Of a stretch of 64,000 nucleotides of DNA, positions 46,234 to 54,909 are shown piece by piece. The notes beneath the pieces were generated by a model. It had not been told where the DNA came from and made no database searches. It saw only the letters and a list, made by a program, of their open reading frames with translations. The position numbers and the translations under genes are program-made. How positions within the stretch are numbered: position 1 is the first letter of the stretch; each line of letters opens with the position of its first letter. Source of the DNA: Dictyobacter aurantiacus (GTDB taxonomy: Bacteria; Chloroflexota; Ktedonobacteria; Ktedonobacterales; Ktedonobacteraceae); NCBI RefSeq assembly GCF_003967515.1, contig NZ_BIFQ01000001.1:496001-560000 (forward strand). Reading direction: 5' to 3'.

Positions 46234-46656
46234 ATGCATCACCAGAAGGAATATAATAAAACGATTATTGCGGAGTTCCGCGCCAATGGCGGCAGGACGA
46301 AAGATTTTGCGGCCACACCTCTACCATTACTCACTACAATTGGGGCTCGCAGTGGTCAACCGCGCATCACGCCACTGGCTTATACAACCGATGGAGATCG
46401 GTTTGTTTTGATTGCGTCCGATAAGGGAAGTCCCAATCATCCTGGTTGGTATCATAACTTGCTTGCGCATCCTGTAGTGACCATCGAGATAGGCCACGAG
46501 CACTTTCAGGCACGAGCTGTGATACCAGAAGAACCAGAACGCACACGCCTGTACAAACAGATGTCAGATCAAATGTCAGCGTTCGCTGAGTATCAGCAAC
46601 TAACCAACCGCAAGATCCCAGTCGTAACTCTGGAGCCACTAAGCTCCAGAGCCTGA
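46234..46656 (+). CDS. Deazaflavin (F420)-dependent nitroreductase/quinone reductase family protein
   Basis: The 140-residue product is of the DDN family. It shows TTIGARSGQPRITPLAY, a DGDRFVLIASDKGSPNHPGW segment and HNLLAHPVVTIEI. Members reduce quinones or nitro compounds with reduced F420. AGGAG lies 9 bases before the ATG. It implies that the organism makes F420. Confidence 0.88.
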   Translation: MHHQKEYNKTIIAEFRANGGRTKDFAATPLPLLTTIGARSGQPRITPLAYTTDGDRFVLIASDKGSPNHPGWYHNLLAHPVVTIEIGHEHFQARAVIPEEPERTRLYKQMSDQMSAFAEYQQLTNRKIPVVTLEPLSSRA

Positions 46657-46873
46657 CCTGAAAATATGATAGGCTGTTTTTTCTATGCGTTGTCCGCTAC
46701 AAAACTAACTGCTGGCTTTGCAGTCGTAGAGTTGTCAGGAGCCTCCGAATCCACCGGTGCTGGATGGTGGACAGGCGCTGGCAGAGCAGCAACACCTTGC
46801 CAGGTAAAATGGCAGGCCTTTGCTATAATACGATACATAGATAGAGATTTTTACCAGGAGCTAACAATATATC

Positions 46874-47398
46874 ATGGAACAGCCGGCCAAAAAACGTCGT
46901 CTTATCTCTCCCAGAATGGGCACCATCCTGGGTATTATAGTCATCGCAATCGCGGTATATGGTGTGCTTCGCTCGGGTCCACACGAAGTAGAACATGACT
47001 CTCTGTTTGCCCCGCCGCCAACACCCACAGTCGTCGTCACCAATCCGGTGGCAAGCACTGACTTGCATCAAAAATACACGTATAATGGGGTCAATATCAC
47101 CTTTACGAAAGCTGAACTGGCCAGCAAGTTCTCCGATGATTTCAAGCCCGGAGGCACCTATGTTGTACGTGTCTCCTTAAATACTACCAACAACAATAGT
47201 GACACCATCGGTGTAGACTACGTCAGTCTGACGCGCTTAATCTTGCCTTCAGGCCAGAGCGTCAAGGGGAAGGTGGCTTCGATCAACGCGGCCGTCTATC
47301 CTGGTAAACCCCAGAGCGGCTATATCGATTTCCCCGTCAATGACAAAATTGATCTTTCACAGCTAAAGCTACAATTTGATAAGACGGTATTATCGTGA
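46874..47398 (+). CDS. Membrane-anchored extracytoplasmic protein (DUF4352-like)
   Basis: The 174-residue product has one N-terminal transmembrane helix (about 15-32, MGTILGIIVIAIAVYGVL) after a basic start, a proline-threonine spacer (PPPTPTVVV), and a beta-sandwich domain with FTKAELASKF and a TYVVRVSLNTTNNNSDTIGV strand pair. The domain resembles telokin-like DUF4352. It probably sits outside the membrane. Its function is unknown. It ends at a strong terminator. Confidence 0.75.
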   Translation: MEQPAKKRRLISPRMGTILGIIVIAIAVYGVLRSGPHEVEHDSLFAPPPTPTVVVTNPVASTDLHQKYTYNGVNITFTKAELASKFSDDFKPGGTYVVRVSLNTTNNNSDTIGVDYVSLTRLILPSGQSVKGKVASINAAVYPGKPQSGYIDFPVNDKIDLSQLKLQFDKTVLS

Positions 47399-47404
47399 CC
47401 AACC

Positions 47405-47450
47405 TATATAAAAAGAGTGCGGGCACATATGCCCGCACTCTTTTTATATA
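47405..47450. terminator. Strong bidirectional terminator
   Basis: A perfect 20-bp stem (47405-47424 with 47431-47450) with GAGTGCGGGC core, loop ACATAT, and A-run/T-run flanks. It follows the DUF4352-like gene by 6 bases. Confidence 0.88.
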
Positions 47451-47624
47451 GCGATACCATAATTGCTCACAGGCCCATTGTTACTATTCTATAAAATAGA
47501 TATGGCGGCATTGTCCATTGACACGGTTACGGACACGCCGTACCATAGACATCTGAACTATAGATACGCTGCTCAATGAACAGCATGAAATACTATTACG
47601 TAAAACTGGTGGGAGGGCCACGCG

Positions 47625-48485
47625 GTGTCTACACAAAAAGATACGATCACATTGCTTATCTCCTGTCCTGATAAACCAGGCATTGTCTCCGCCGTCTCAG
47701 GCTTTATTTTTGAGCACCACGGAAATATTCTGGAATCCGATCAATACTCAACCAATCAGCACGACGGCAGCTTTTTTATGCGCATCAGCTTTGCGGAAAA
47801 TACCTTTGATCTCGATGAGAAGGATTTGCCTGCGGCGTTTCAATCCATTGCCACCCGATTTCAGATGCGGTGGAACGCCAACTATTCACGCCGACGCAAA
47901 CGTGTCGGTATCCTGGTCTCCAAATATGATCATTGCCTCGTTGATCTACTCTGGCGCTGGAAGATCGGCGAACTGACGATGGATATTCCTTTTATTATCA
48001 GCAACCATCCCAACCTGGAGGGATTGGCCAGCATGTATGGTGTCCCCTATTACCATTTTCCGGTCAAGCGCGAGACCAGGCAAGAGGATGAACGGCACAT
48101 GCTTGAATTTATTGGCGACCGGATAGATTTCCTGGTGCTGGCACGTTACATGCAGATCCTGGAACCATTCTTTGTCGATGCTTTTCCACAACGCATCATC
48201 AACATCCATCATAGCTTCTTACCCGCCTTTGTGGGGGCCAGCCCCTATGACCAGGCCTTCAGGCGCGGTGTCAAACTGATCGGGGCCACCGCCCACTACG
48301 TTACCAGTAGCCTTGATGAGGGTCCCATTATCGCCCAGGATGTCATCCACTGTGATCATCGCGATGCCGTAGATGATTTGATCCGTAAGGGTCGCGATGT
48401 CGAACGTCGCGTGCTTGCCGAAGCTGTGCGACTGCATACGTCAGACCGTGTGCTGGTCTACGAAAACAAAACCATCGTCTTCTAA
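47625..48485 (+). CDS. purU: Formyltetrahydrofolate deformylase
   Basis: It hydrolyses 10-formyltetrahydrofolate to formate and tetrahydrofolate, balancing one-carbon pools. An ACT domain (about 1-85, LLISCPDKPGIVSAVSGFIF) precedes the formyltransferase-like domain, with INIHHSFLPAFVGASPY and the catalytic Asp in TSSLDEGPIIAQDV. The 286-residue length is standard. The start is a GTG at 47625, 8 bases after GGGAGG. Confidence 0.94.
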   Translation: MSTQKDTITLLISCPDKPGIVSAVSGFIFEHHGNILESDQYSTNQHDGSFFMRISFAENTFDLDEKDLPAAFQSIATRFQMRWNANYSRRRKRVGILVSKYDHCLVDLLWRWKIGELTMDIPFIISNHPNLEGLASMYGVPYYHFPVKRETRQEDERHMLEFIGDRIDFLVLARYMQILEPFFVDAFPQRIINIHHSFLPAFVGASPYDQAFRRGVKLIGATAHYVTSSLDEGPIIAQDVIHCDHRDAVDDLIRKGRDVERRVLAEAVRLHTSDRVLVYENKTIVF

Positions 48486-48908
48486 ACACCGCCCTCTTCA
48501 GGGAACCACCTATCCTGCAGGGGGCGATTTCTTCAGGCTACGTAGCTATAAATATAAACGACTCAGTTCTTCATAGATACTTTATCCACATTTTTTGGCA
48601 TTTATTGTTCACATCTAATTATCGTAAACCCATCCGCAATTTTTTCTCTACTACTTCCGTAGTAATTTATCGATAAACATCCGGTTACATAACGACGCCC
48701 TCAATCCTCTCTATAAGCGTATTGACGATTAGAATTATGCACTTAATTGATGAGTTTTTACCAGCAATTTTCTGCATAATGTAGAGCTTAAAAAGGCCAT
48801 GTAATAAAAACTATATTTTTTGCAACACCTGTTGAACTACTAGAGAAGGATATGATACTATTATGCGAGGTAAAAACGGCAGCCCCCAGATCCAAAAGAG
48901 GAGTTCAA
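48486..48908. other. Gap after purU
   Basis: AT-rich. No gene, RNA or clear hairpin is seen. An in-frame extension of the following gene starts at 48852 but lacks a ribosome-binding site. Confidence 0.4.
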
Positions 48909-49316
48909 ATGAACGACGTGCTTCGGTTCGCACCGACATTTCGTAAAGCACCAGCTGAGTTAAGTCTCGAGGAACAGGCTCAACTCAATACTATTATCGA
49001 TCTACTCATCCCATCTGATAAGGATTTTCCACCCCCTTCCAGTTTGCATTTGATTGATGATATCCTGCTTCATATTTCGCCCAGAGCCGGGCGCAAAAAT
49101 ACCCCGATGTTGAGTGAGAAGCGTTTACGCACGGCATTGCATGAGCTGAATTTATCCGCCGATGGAAATTTCTGTCTCGCCAGCACTGAAAAGCAGCAAA
49201 GCTTGCTTCGCCACCTTGAATATCGTGACCCCGCCTTCTTTCAAGCTCTGTGGACTCTTGTCAATCATAGTTATTATGCATTGTTAGCTACACGCTGGCA
49301 TCCACAAATGGCATAA
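48909..49316 (+). CDS. Gluconate 2-dehydrogenase subunit 3-like protein
   Basis: The 135-residue product starts at the ATG at 48909, after AGAGGAG. Its LSLEEQAQLNTIIDLLIPSD start with a DFPPP segment resembles subunit 3 of gluconate 2-dehydrogenases, and the end has PAFFQALWTLVNHSYYA. It has no Tat signal, and no flavin or heme subunit is encoded nearby, so the family assignment is tentative. Confidence 0.55.
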   Translation: MNDVLRFAPTFRKAPAELSLEEQAQLNTIIDLLIPSDKDFPPPSSLHLIDDILLHISPRAGRKNTPMLSEKRLRTALHELNLSADGNFCLASTEKQQSLLRHLEYRDPAFFQALWTLVNHSYYALLATRWHPQMA

Positions 49317-49604
49317 CCTATTTTCGAGACGTCATCAGACAAGGTATTATTTCCCAACACCCATACAACCTATCAATAGAAATACAAAGATCCGCAGAGA
49401 AAAGTTGCCATTCTGTCAGAGAGAATGTGCGAACTCAACTGCGGATCTTTGTATGTAAAGCCGCTTGCGTCCACCCGCTGTATTCTTCCTCTTTTAATGG
49501 TTTATCAAGATCATCCTGGCACACCAATGTGAGACTTTGCATAAGCATCGTCACAATTGACGTCTGTTATTTGTAACCCCCGACCAGATTGCGCGTAATT
49601 CATA
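49317..49604. other. Gap with a long inverted repeat
   Basis: A perfect 16-bp stem (49382-49397 with 49439-49454) encloses about 41 bases. It could terminate the preceding gene. No other feature is seen before the PadR promoter. Confidence 0.5.
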
Positions 49605-49634
49605 TTGACAACAATACGATATATCGTATATAGT
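49605..49634 (+). promoter_or_regulatory. padR promoter
   Basis: TTGACA at 49605-49610 and TATAGT at 49629-49634, spaced 18 bases. A 16-bp palindrome lies inside the spacer. Confidence 0.7.
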
Positions 49635-49657
49635 AAGAATACGATAACGATATATCG
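49614..49657. promoter_or_regulatory. Paired PadR operators
   Basis: The perfect palindrome ATACGATATATCGTAT is at 49614-49629 inside the promoter. Its core CGATATATCG recurs at 49648-49657, 31 bases downstream, about three helical turns. This arrangement suits two PadR dimers repressing their own gene. Confidence 0.72.
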
Positions 49658-49691
49658 CAATCTAGTGGACTCAGAAAGGAGACCCGCTGAA

Positions 49692-50423
49692 ATGTTTAAC
49701 CGTTTTAACAGACGTTTTGCCTTTGGTTATGAAGGTGGACCCATGGATTGGGAAGGATGGACACCACCATGGTTCAATCGTGATGAGCCTCATCATCACC
49801 ATCATGGACCTCGCTTCTTTGGAATGCGTCGCGGACCCTTTGGCCCCGGTGGCCCATTTGGTCCTGGCGGTCCCTTTGGTCCTGAGGGTGGCCCTTTTAG
49901 GGGTGGGCGGTTCTTTGGACGAGGTGACGTCAAGTACGCGCTGCTTGAACTGCTGCGCGAACGTCCTATGCATGGTTATGAGATGATGAAGGCTCTGGAA
50001 GAGCGCTCCGGCGGCTTCTATGCTCCCAGCGCCGGTACCATCTATCCAACACTGCAGTTGCTGGAAGATCGTGGGCTGGTTACGGTCCTGGAGGAGAATG
50101 GCAAGAAGGTCTATAGCATTACAGAGGAAGGGAAGAATTTCCTGAATGAGCGTCAGAAAGAGGAGGAAAATTTCACCCCGCCCTGGGCTCGTGGCCGCTT
50201 CTGGAATGAGCCGGAGATTCAGGCTATTCGCACCGAGGCCATGGAAGTTGCCCGTCTCTTTGCTATCGCGGGCCGCTCATCTTTCCGTGATGCTGAGAAG
50301 CTCGCTCGCCTGCGACTGATCCTGGAACGCACCCACAAAGACCTGAATGACTTCATCTATGGCACTCCGGAAAACACCACCGGACCAGGAAGCGACACGC
50401 CACCAACCAACCAAAACGTCTAA
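49692..50423 (+). CDS. PadR-family transcriptional regulator
   Basis: The 243-residue product has an unusual N-terminal 75 residues: a HHHHHG cluster near residues 34-39 and Gly-Pro-Phe repeats (FGPGGPFGPGG). The winged helix-turn-helix of PadR follows (about 80-155, with MHGYEMMKALEER and PSAGTIYPTLQLLEDRG), then a short C-terminal helix. PadR proteins repress stress or efflux genes; the His cluster may bind metal. The ATG at 49692 follows AAAGGAG and is preferred over the longer frame that starts in the promoter. Operators in the promoter suggest autoregulation. Confidence 0.88.
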   Translation: MFNRFNRRFAFGYEGGPMDWEGWTPPWFNRDEPHHHHHGPRFFGMRRGPFGPGGPFGPGGPFGPEGGPFRGGRFFGRGDVKYALLELLRERPMHGYEMMKALEERSGGFYAPSAGTIYPTLQLLEDRGLVTVLEENGKKVYSITEEGKNFLNERQKEEENFTPPWARGRFWNEPEIQAIRTEAMEVARLFAIAGRSSFRDAEKLARLRLILERTHKDLNDFIYGTPENTTGPGSDTPPTNQNV

Positions 50424-50528
50424 CTCCAAATTTCTCTCATATTAAGGTGAGTAAATATAGATGAGGGGAAGCATGCTGTGCTTCTCCTCATTTGTCGCAA
50501 TATACTTTGTTCTAATAGAGAGAACAAG

Positions 50529-50843
50529 TTAGAAATGAAAAAAGAGGATCAGAAGAATAGTAAGAATATGCAGAGCCTGGTCTAACCAGATAGGATCAAT
50601 CAGTTTGTAGCGTGCCTTCAAGGGGTCCACAATAAAATGTGTACCAAAGATAAGCGCGGTCGCCAGTAATGAGGGATGGGCAAACAGCACAAAGGTGGCA
50701 GTATAAGTTGCGCAGTGGTAAAAGTTAACCTCCCAACTCTTCCCTTTCTCCATACTCATCCACGCGCTCTGAAAGGCGAAGTCCCCGATAAAGTGGCAGG
50801 CCAGCCAGATTAATAACGTGGTAACCGAAAATGTAACGTTCAT
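50529..50843 (-). CDS. DUF3307-type small membrane protein
   Basis: The 104-residue product has three to four transmembrane helices. Sequence elements LACHFIGDFAFQSAWMSMEK, THFIVDPLKARYK and the C-terminal helix resemble DUF3307 proteins. Function is unknown. It is 120 bases from the next membrane-protein gene on the same strand. Confidence 0.72.
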   Translation of the reverse strand: MNVTFSVTTLLIWLACHFIGDFAFQSAWMSMEKGKSWEVNFYHCATYTATFVLFAHPSLLATALIFGTHFIVDPLKARYKLIDPIWLDQALHILTILLILFFHF

Positions 50844-50963
50844 GAAATTCTCCCTGGCAATCTCTTTTGTCCAGTTTAATCGCCAGAGAGAATAATTACA
50901 GTGAGCTATATCGCACCCAGATTATGAACCATTGCACAACTTTTTCGGCCCCGGTTAAACACA

Positions 50964-51311
50964 TTATTTATCGCGCCACATATAAGCCAGACCACAGGCC
51001 AGCACAACAAGAATCGCAAACACAATGCCCAGCAAACGCTGGCTGGCAGCATAGAGGGCCAGGGCAGCAGAGCCAAAGAAAACGATCTGCAGGAGCAGAT
51101 ACCAGGGGCCTTGCAGATGCCACTGTGATTTTGGCGCACCCCATATGCCCCAGACCACTATCGCCAGTACCGGCGCACCGATACCCAATGCGATCTTCCC
51201 GATGATCCCCTGCCCATTGTGGAAGCCCCAATAGCCCAGCGCCACCAGCACGCCCAGCTCCAGAAAAAAGACCAGGGCCAGATTCATATTCTTGAACAGC
51301 GACAGAGACAT
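50964..51311 (-). CDS. YrdB-type (DUF2568) membrane protein
   Basis: The 115-residue product has four transmembrane helices. The pattern NLALVFFLELGVLVALGYWG, then VVWGIWGAPKS, is characteristic of the DUF2568/YrdB family. The ATG at 51311 is favoured because the ATG at 51323 directly abuts the AAAGG site. No function is known. Confidence 0.8.
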   Translation of the reverse strand: MSLSLFKNMNLALVFFLELGVLVALGYWGFHNGQGIIGKIALGIGAPVLAIVVWGIWGAPKSQWHLQGPWYLLLQIVFFGSAALALYAASQRLLGIVFAILVVLACGLAYMWRDK

Positions 51312-51380
51312 AATCAATAACATCCTTTCAATATATAGGTATAATTGCTTATTTTTGAGAACTTGCTCGCATGATAGACA

Positions 51381-51953
51381 CTATAAGCTGCTTGAACCTT
51401 CAAGAGAGGCGATAAACATGGTAATCAGCCAGTGAAAGCTGGCCTCGCGGTCTATGGGCATACCGAAGCCACCGTTTACTTCCAGGGTGATAAAGCCATG
51501 TACAAGGCTGCGCAAGCCGCGAATGGCGTGAATGGCGTCCTCATCCTTTAGCTGGTACGGGACCAATATCTGCTGGATAAGCTGCACCAGTTGACGGCCC
51601 AACTCCTGCCATTCCTGATCATCAGGGTCGGGCGCCTGCTGGGTAAGCAGATAGCAACCGGGAGCGATTCTGGCATATTCCCGGTAAGCATCGGCCAGCG
51701 CCAGGATCGCTTCTCCCTTTGACTTGCCAGCAATCGCATGCAACAGGCGCATCTGCAAGTCACGCAGGCTGTAGAGCACCAGTTCATGCTTGAGGCCTGG
51801 CAAACCCGCCACGTGATTATACAGGGAAGGTGTACGCACCCCTAACCGTTCAGCCAGTTTGCCCAGGGAAAGCTGCTCGATCCCTTCCTCATCAATCAGA
51901 CGGGCCGCCGCCTCAACCACGCTCAATTGATCCAGACCTGCCCTACGCGACAT
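51381..51953 (-). CDS. TetR-family regulator (WHG C-terminal type)
   Basis: The 190-residue product has the TetR helix-turn-helix at residues about 10-55 (IEQLSLGKLAERLGVRTPSL, YNHVAGLPGLKHELV) and a C-terminal ligand and dimer domain of the WHG type. It overlaps the end of the metallohydrolase gene by 11 bases, so the two form one operon, and the promoter upstream carries two palindromic sites. It probably represses its own operon, with an inducer acted on by the hydrolase. Confidence 0.88.
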   Translation of the reverse strand: MSRRAGLDQLSVVEAAARLIDEEGIEQLSLGKLAERLGVRTPSLYNHVAGLPGLKHELVLYSLRDLQMRLLHAIAGKSKGEAILALADAYREYARIAPGCYLLTQQAPDPDDQEWQELGRQLVQLIQQILVPYQLKDEDAIHAIRGLRSLVHGFITLEVNGGFGMPIDREASFHWLITMFIASLEGSSSL

Positions 51954-52671
51954 GCGTCCGCTCCCTTTGCTTCTGTGAAAGCTCCCGTTCCAGCACGTGG
52001 ATAGCGCGCTCCATCGCCACCTGTGGCTGACTCAGCATGCGGCCATGACCGATGGCCAGTAAAGAGGGCTGCAAGTTCAGCAGCTTGCGCGCGCTTTCCA
52101 GCGCAATGCCTTTATTCCAGGTAGAGAGAGCGGGCAATGGAAACAACGGCTTGACTGTACCCGCAACCGCCACACCACCTAAGGTCTGGAAAGCGTCGCC
52201 AGCAATCAAGGAGCGATCTCGCGTATCCAGGAACGCCACATGGCCCACGGAATGGCCAGGTGAGAAAACAACCTCCAGCGAACCGATACGATCACCTTCG
52301 TTCAGCAAAAAGGTAGGTTTCGTCTGGCAGGGGTAGTTGCCGAGCTTCTTGTCCTGCGGCTCAGACGCGTCCAGACTTACGTCTCCGGCCATTAAACGCG
52401 CCTCGCGCCCACTGATCGCCACGGGCACATCAGGCAGAGCGGCGTGCAGGGCATCCAATGAGCCAACATGATCGCTATGATCATGGGTCAGCAGAATGCG
52501 CACAATCGGCAGACCTAGCTTTTTTGCTTCGGCCAGGATCGCCTGCGCCTGACTTGCCGGCCACGCGGTATCGATCAATGTAAATCCATCGTCCTCGCGT
52601 ACCAGGTAGCAATTAACCGCCCGTAGATAGGTCAGTTGAAACAGATTATCACCAGCAGCCGTTACTTTCAT
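51943..52671 (-). CDS. MBL-fold metallohydrolase
   Basis: The 242-residue product has the metallo-beta-lactamase metal motif HDHSDHVGSLD, preceded by FTLIDTAWP, and later GHSVGHVAF and AIGHGRM metal-ligand histidines. It is a hydrolase of unknown ester, lactone or thioester substrate, likely cytoplasmic. It is the first gene of an operon with a TetR repressor, suggesting that it degrades the inducer. Confidence 0.88.
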   Translation of the reverse strand: MKVTAAGDNLFQLTYLRAVNCYLVREDDGFTLIDTAWPASQAQAILAEAKKLGLPIVRILLTHDHSDHVGSLDALHAALPDVPVAISGREARLMAGDVSLDASEPQDKKLGNYPCQTKPTFLLNEGDRIGSLEVVFSPGHSVGHVAFLDTRDRSLIAGDAFQTLGGVAVAGTVKPLFPLPALSTWNKGIALESARKLLNLQPSLLAIGHGRMLSQPQVAMERAIHVLERELSQKQRERTHVA

Positions 52672-52691
52672 CGTTTACTCCATCTTTTTTT

Positions 52692-52750
52692 ACTAATCGC
52701 ATTAGCTATTTGGCTAACCACATTAGCATAGTAAACTAATGCGATTAGTT
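52692..52750. promoter_or_regulatory. Two palindromic TetR-type operators
   Basis: AACTAATGCGATTAGTT (52734-52750) is a palindrome with a 3-base centre that fills the promoter spacer exactly. CTAATCGCATTAG (52693-52705) is a second copy, 43 bases away centre to centre, between the promoter and the ATG. They are the likely sites of the TetR regulator of this operon. Confidence 0.75.
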
Positions 52751-52756
52751 TGTCAA
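52728..52756 (-). promoter_or_regulatory. Promoter of the metallohydrolase-TetR operon
   Basis: On the minus strand TTGACA (52756-52751) and TACTAT (52733-52728) are spaced 17 bases. Confidence 0.75.
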
Positions 52757-52773
52757 GGGAAAAGACAAAAAAA

Positions 52774-52806
52774 TACAGGTCACCAAACTGTAGTTTGTGA
52801 CCTGTA
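52774..52806 (-). terminator. Terminator of the O-antigen ligase gene
   Basis: A 10-bp stem (TACAGGTCAC at 52774-52783 with 52797-52806) plus 5 inner pairs. Read on the minus strand it is followed by a run of seven T. Confidence 0.82.
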
Positions 52807-52834
52807 CAGCTAAACAACAATGCGTCCTGCATTC

Positions 52835-54544
52835 CTAATGCTTCAGTCTCAGAGGATTGCTCCAGGGCAGACCGATCTGGGCGCGAATGACCAGCAAAGT
52901 GGCCACCAGGAGCCAGAAGCAGAAAGCCAGATCTTGCGCCAGAAATGAGCAATCGACCAGACCCTGGATGAAGCCGGCCAGCATGGCGGCGGCGGCCCCA
53001 AGCGTCATCCAGCGCCAGTGCTCGCCCTGATCCACTACGCGACTGGAAAGGTAGCGCAGAATGTGCGCGCATAGCCAGCAGAAGAGGACCAGGAAGGCAA
53101 TGAAGGCCAGCAGGCCGAAGATGCCGATGCTCACCCAGACGTGCAGGAAGTTGTTGTGTGGATGTGAGAGGCCTGGCTCATCATACATATGCGTCGTTTC
53201 GCCATTCACTTCGCTGACGATGTAGTAGTGCGAGGCCAGTGGGCACGAGAGCATCCAGGAATACTGGGGAGCCTTGAGCCCTCCATCTTTCACGAAATTT
53301 GGATCAGCCGAGGGGACCACACGTGGATCGGCATAGTGACAGATCCAGTTATCGAGCCCATAGCCAAACAACGGCTGATCGTGTATCATGGCCTCGGCGC
53401 TCTGCCACAGGTGTATTCGCCGTTGCAGGGTGGTGACGTGATTTTGATCCATGTGCCCATTAATCACCGTATCCATGAAGACTTGATCCACTTTTTGGTG
53501 CATGACACCGTAGCCCGCGGCAGCCAGCACGATGGTGATAGCGCCCCCAATCAACAAAACTTTGCGATTGCGGATAGCAAAAATAATGAGGAATACGAGT
53601 ACCACAGGAAAAGCCGCAATCGCCGAGCCGCGCGAGTCATTGTGCAAGAGCGCATATACAAATGGTATACACAATAGCAGGATCGGCAGGCGAATCTTCC
53701 AGGAGAGACGCGAGAAGACGATAGCCAATCCGATGGGTAGCGTGTAGTCAAAGAGCAGGCCTACGCTGGGGTCGCTTCCATATACAGTATTGTTTTTTCC
53801 GAACATGGCATATTGCACAATAGCCATGAAAGCAATGATCAGGCCGCTAGCAAACAGCGCGCCCAGCATGCGAGCAAGTTCCTGGCGCGAGCGCAGGCAG
53901 CATAGTATCAAAACGACATACAGCAGGGGATCTATAATCTCCTGCCGCAGGGCGCGCAACGCATCTCTATGAGAACTGGCACCAATCAACGAGATCAAAG
54001 CGGCCAGTAAAAAAATAGCGATTGGCCACAAGAAAGGTCCAATGCGCTGCCGCAGTTGGGGCAATGAGAGCCGATAGGGCCAGTGCTGACGCTCCAGCAA
54101 CAGCTGGAGCACCGCCACCGCGACACAGATCCAGAGTACAATCTCGGCCGGGCTAAATCCGGCCATATGAATCACATCCTTGGGCGCCAGGTAATATGGC
54201 AGTGCCAGCGGGAGCAGGGCTACAGCGAAGGATAAACGAGACCAGCAAAGGACGATAAATATGGCCAGAAAAGGCAGGCCGAACCATGGGCTCAGTTGTT
54301 CCAGCCCGCCTATCGGGAATTTAAGATTCTGGTTGCCAATCACATAATACAGGGCCATAGAAAGAATCAGGCCACACTCAATCAATCGATTGCACCAGAA
54401 GGCGCGGCGTGTTCCCATCGTTCCGCCATCATGATCTACTGGAGGAACATCCGCAACTGAAGGCGGCAGGTCGGCAGATTCGGTTGGGTTGGAAGCCCGC
54501 GCTTCCAGGCTTGCCCGTGATAAAGACATAGGTGAATCGCTCAT
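52835..54544 (-). CDS. O-antigen ligase-family membrane protein
   Basis: The 569-residue product has about 11-12 transmembrane helices after a 50-residue disordered start. The periplasmic loop of the Wzy/WaaL family is seen with FGYGLDNWICHYADPR and GLSHPHNNFLHVWVSIGIFG, the His-x-x-Asn segment typical of PF04932. It probably joins sugar chains or polymerises a surface polysaccharide outside the membrane. A Gram-negative lipid A ligation role is not implied. No glycosyltransferase cluster surrounds it. Confidence 0.85.
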   Translation of the reverse strand: MSDSPMSLSRASLEARASNPTESADLPPSVADVPPVDHDGGTMGTRRAFWCNRLIECGLILSMALYYVIGNQNLKFPIGGLEQLSPWFGLPFLAIFIVLCWSRLSFAVALLPLALPYYLAPKDVIHMAGFSPAEIVLWICVAVAVLQLLLERQHWPYRLSLPQLRQRIGPFLWPIAIFLLAALISLIGASSHRDALRALRQEIIDPLLYVVLILCCLRSRQELARMLGALFASGLIIAFMAIVQYAMFGKNNTVYGSDPSVGLLFDYTLPIGLAIVFSRLSWKIRLPILLLCIPFVYALLHNDSRGSAIAAFPVVLVFLIIFAIRNRKVLLIGGAITIVLAAAGYGVMHQKVDQVFMDTVINGHMDQNHVTTLQRRIHLWQSAEAMIHDQPLFGYGLDNWICHYADPRVVPSADPNFVKDGGLKAPQYSWMLSCPLASHYYIVSEVNGETTHMYDEPGLSHPHNNFLHVWVSIGIFGLLAFIAFLVLFCWLCAHILRYLSSRVVDQGEHWRWMTLGAAAAMLAGFIQGLVDCSFLAQDLAFCFWLLVATLLVIRAQIGLPWSNPLRLKH

Positions 54545-54856
54545 GACACATTTTTACCATTCCGCACGTCAGTGTGCATCGTTTCTATAAACCGCTCACA
54601 GCGGCCCCAAAGCAGAAGGCAACGGGGATAAAGGCACAGCTCTATTTAAAACTCGCTGAACTCGCTCCCGTTACATCCTTGCCTGATTTTATAATACCTA
54701 TAGGTGACGAATAACAAGCTGTAAACAAACAAGAAGTATAACAGAATCCAGAAAGAGAGTCCATTACCTAAGAAGATCGGGGGGCGCCTGTAGGGCTACC
54801 TGCGCCCATATTCGCAGGAGGAATTCGAGGTGCCAATCAAACGGCGTTAACATCAA
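54545..54856. other. Gap upstream of the O-antigen ligase gene
   Basis: No gene is seen. It should hold the promoter of the O-antigen ligase gene, but no clear pair of boxes could be chosen. Confidence 0.4.
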
Positions 54857-54889
54857 AAGCAGATGGAGGGGCAGGGAGCCCATCTGCTT
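54857..54889 (-). terminator. Hairpin after the DtxR-type gene
   Basis: A 10-bp stem (AAGCAGATGG at 54857-54866 with 54880-54889). On the minus strand TTTTGATG follows, a short U-run. Confidence 0.55.
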
Positions 54890-54909
54890 CTGGTGTCAGC
54901 ATCATATGG

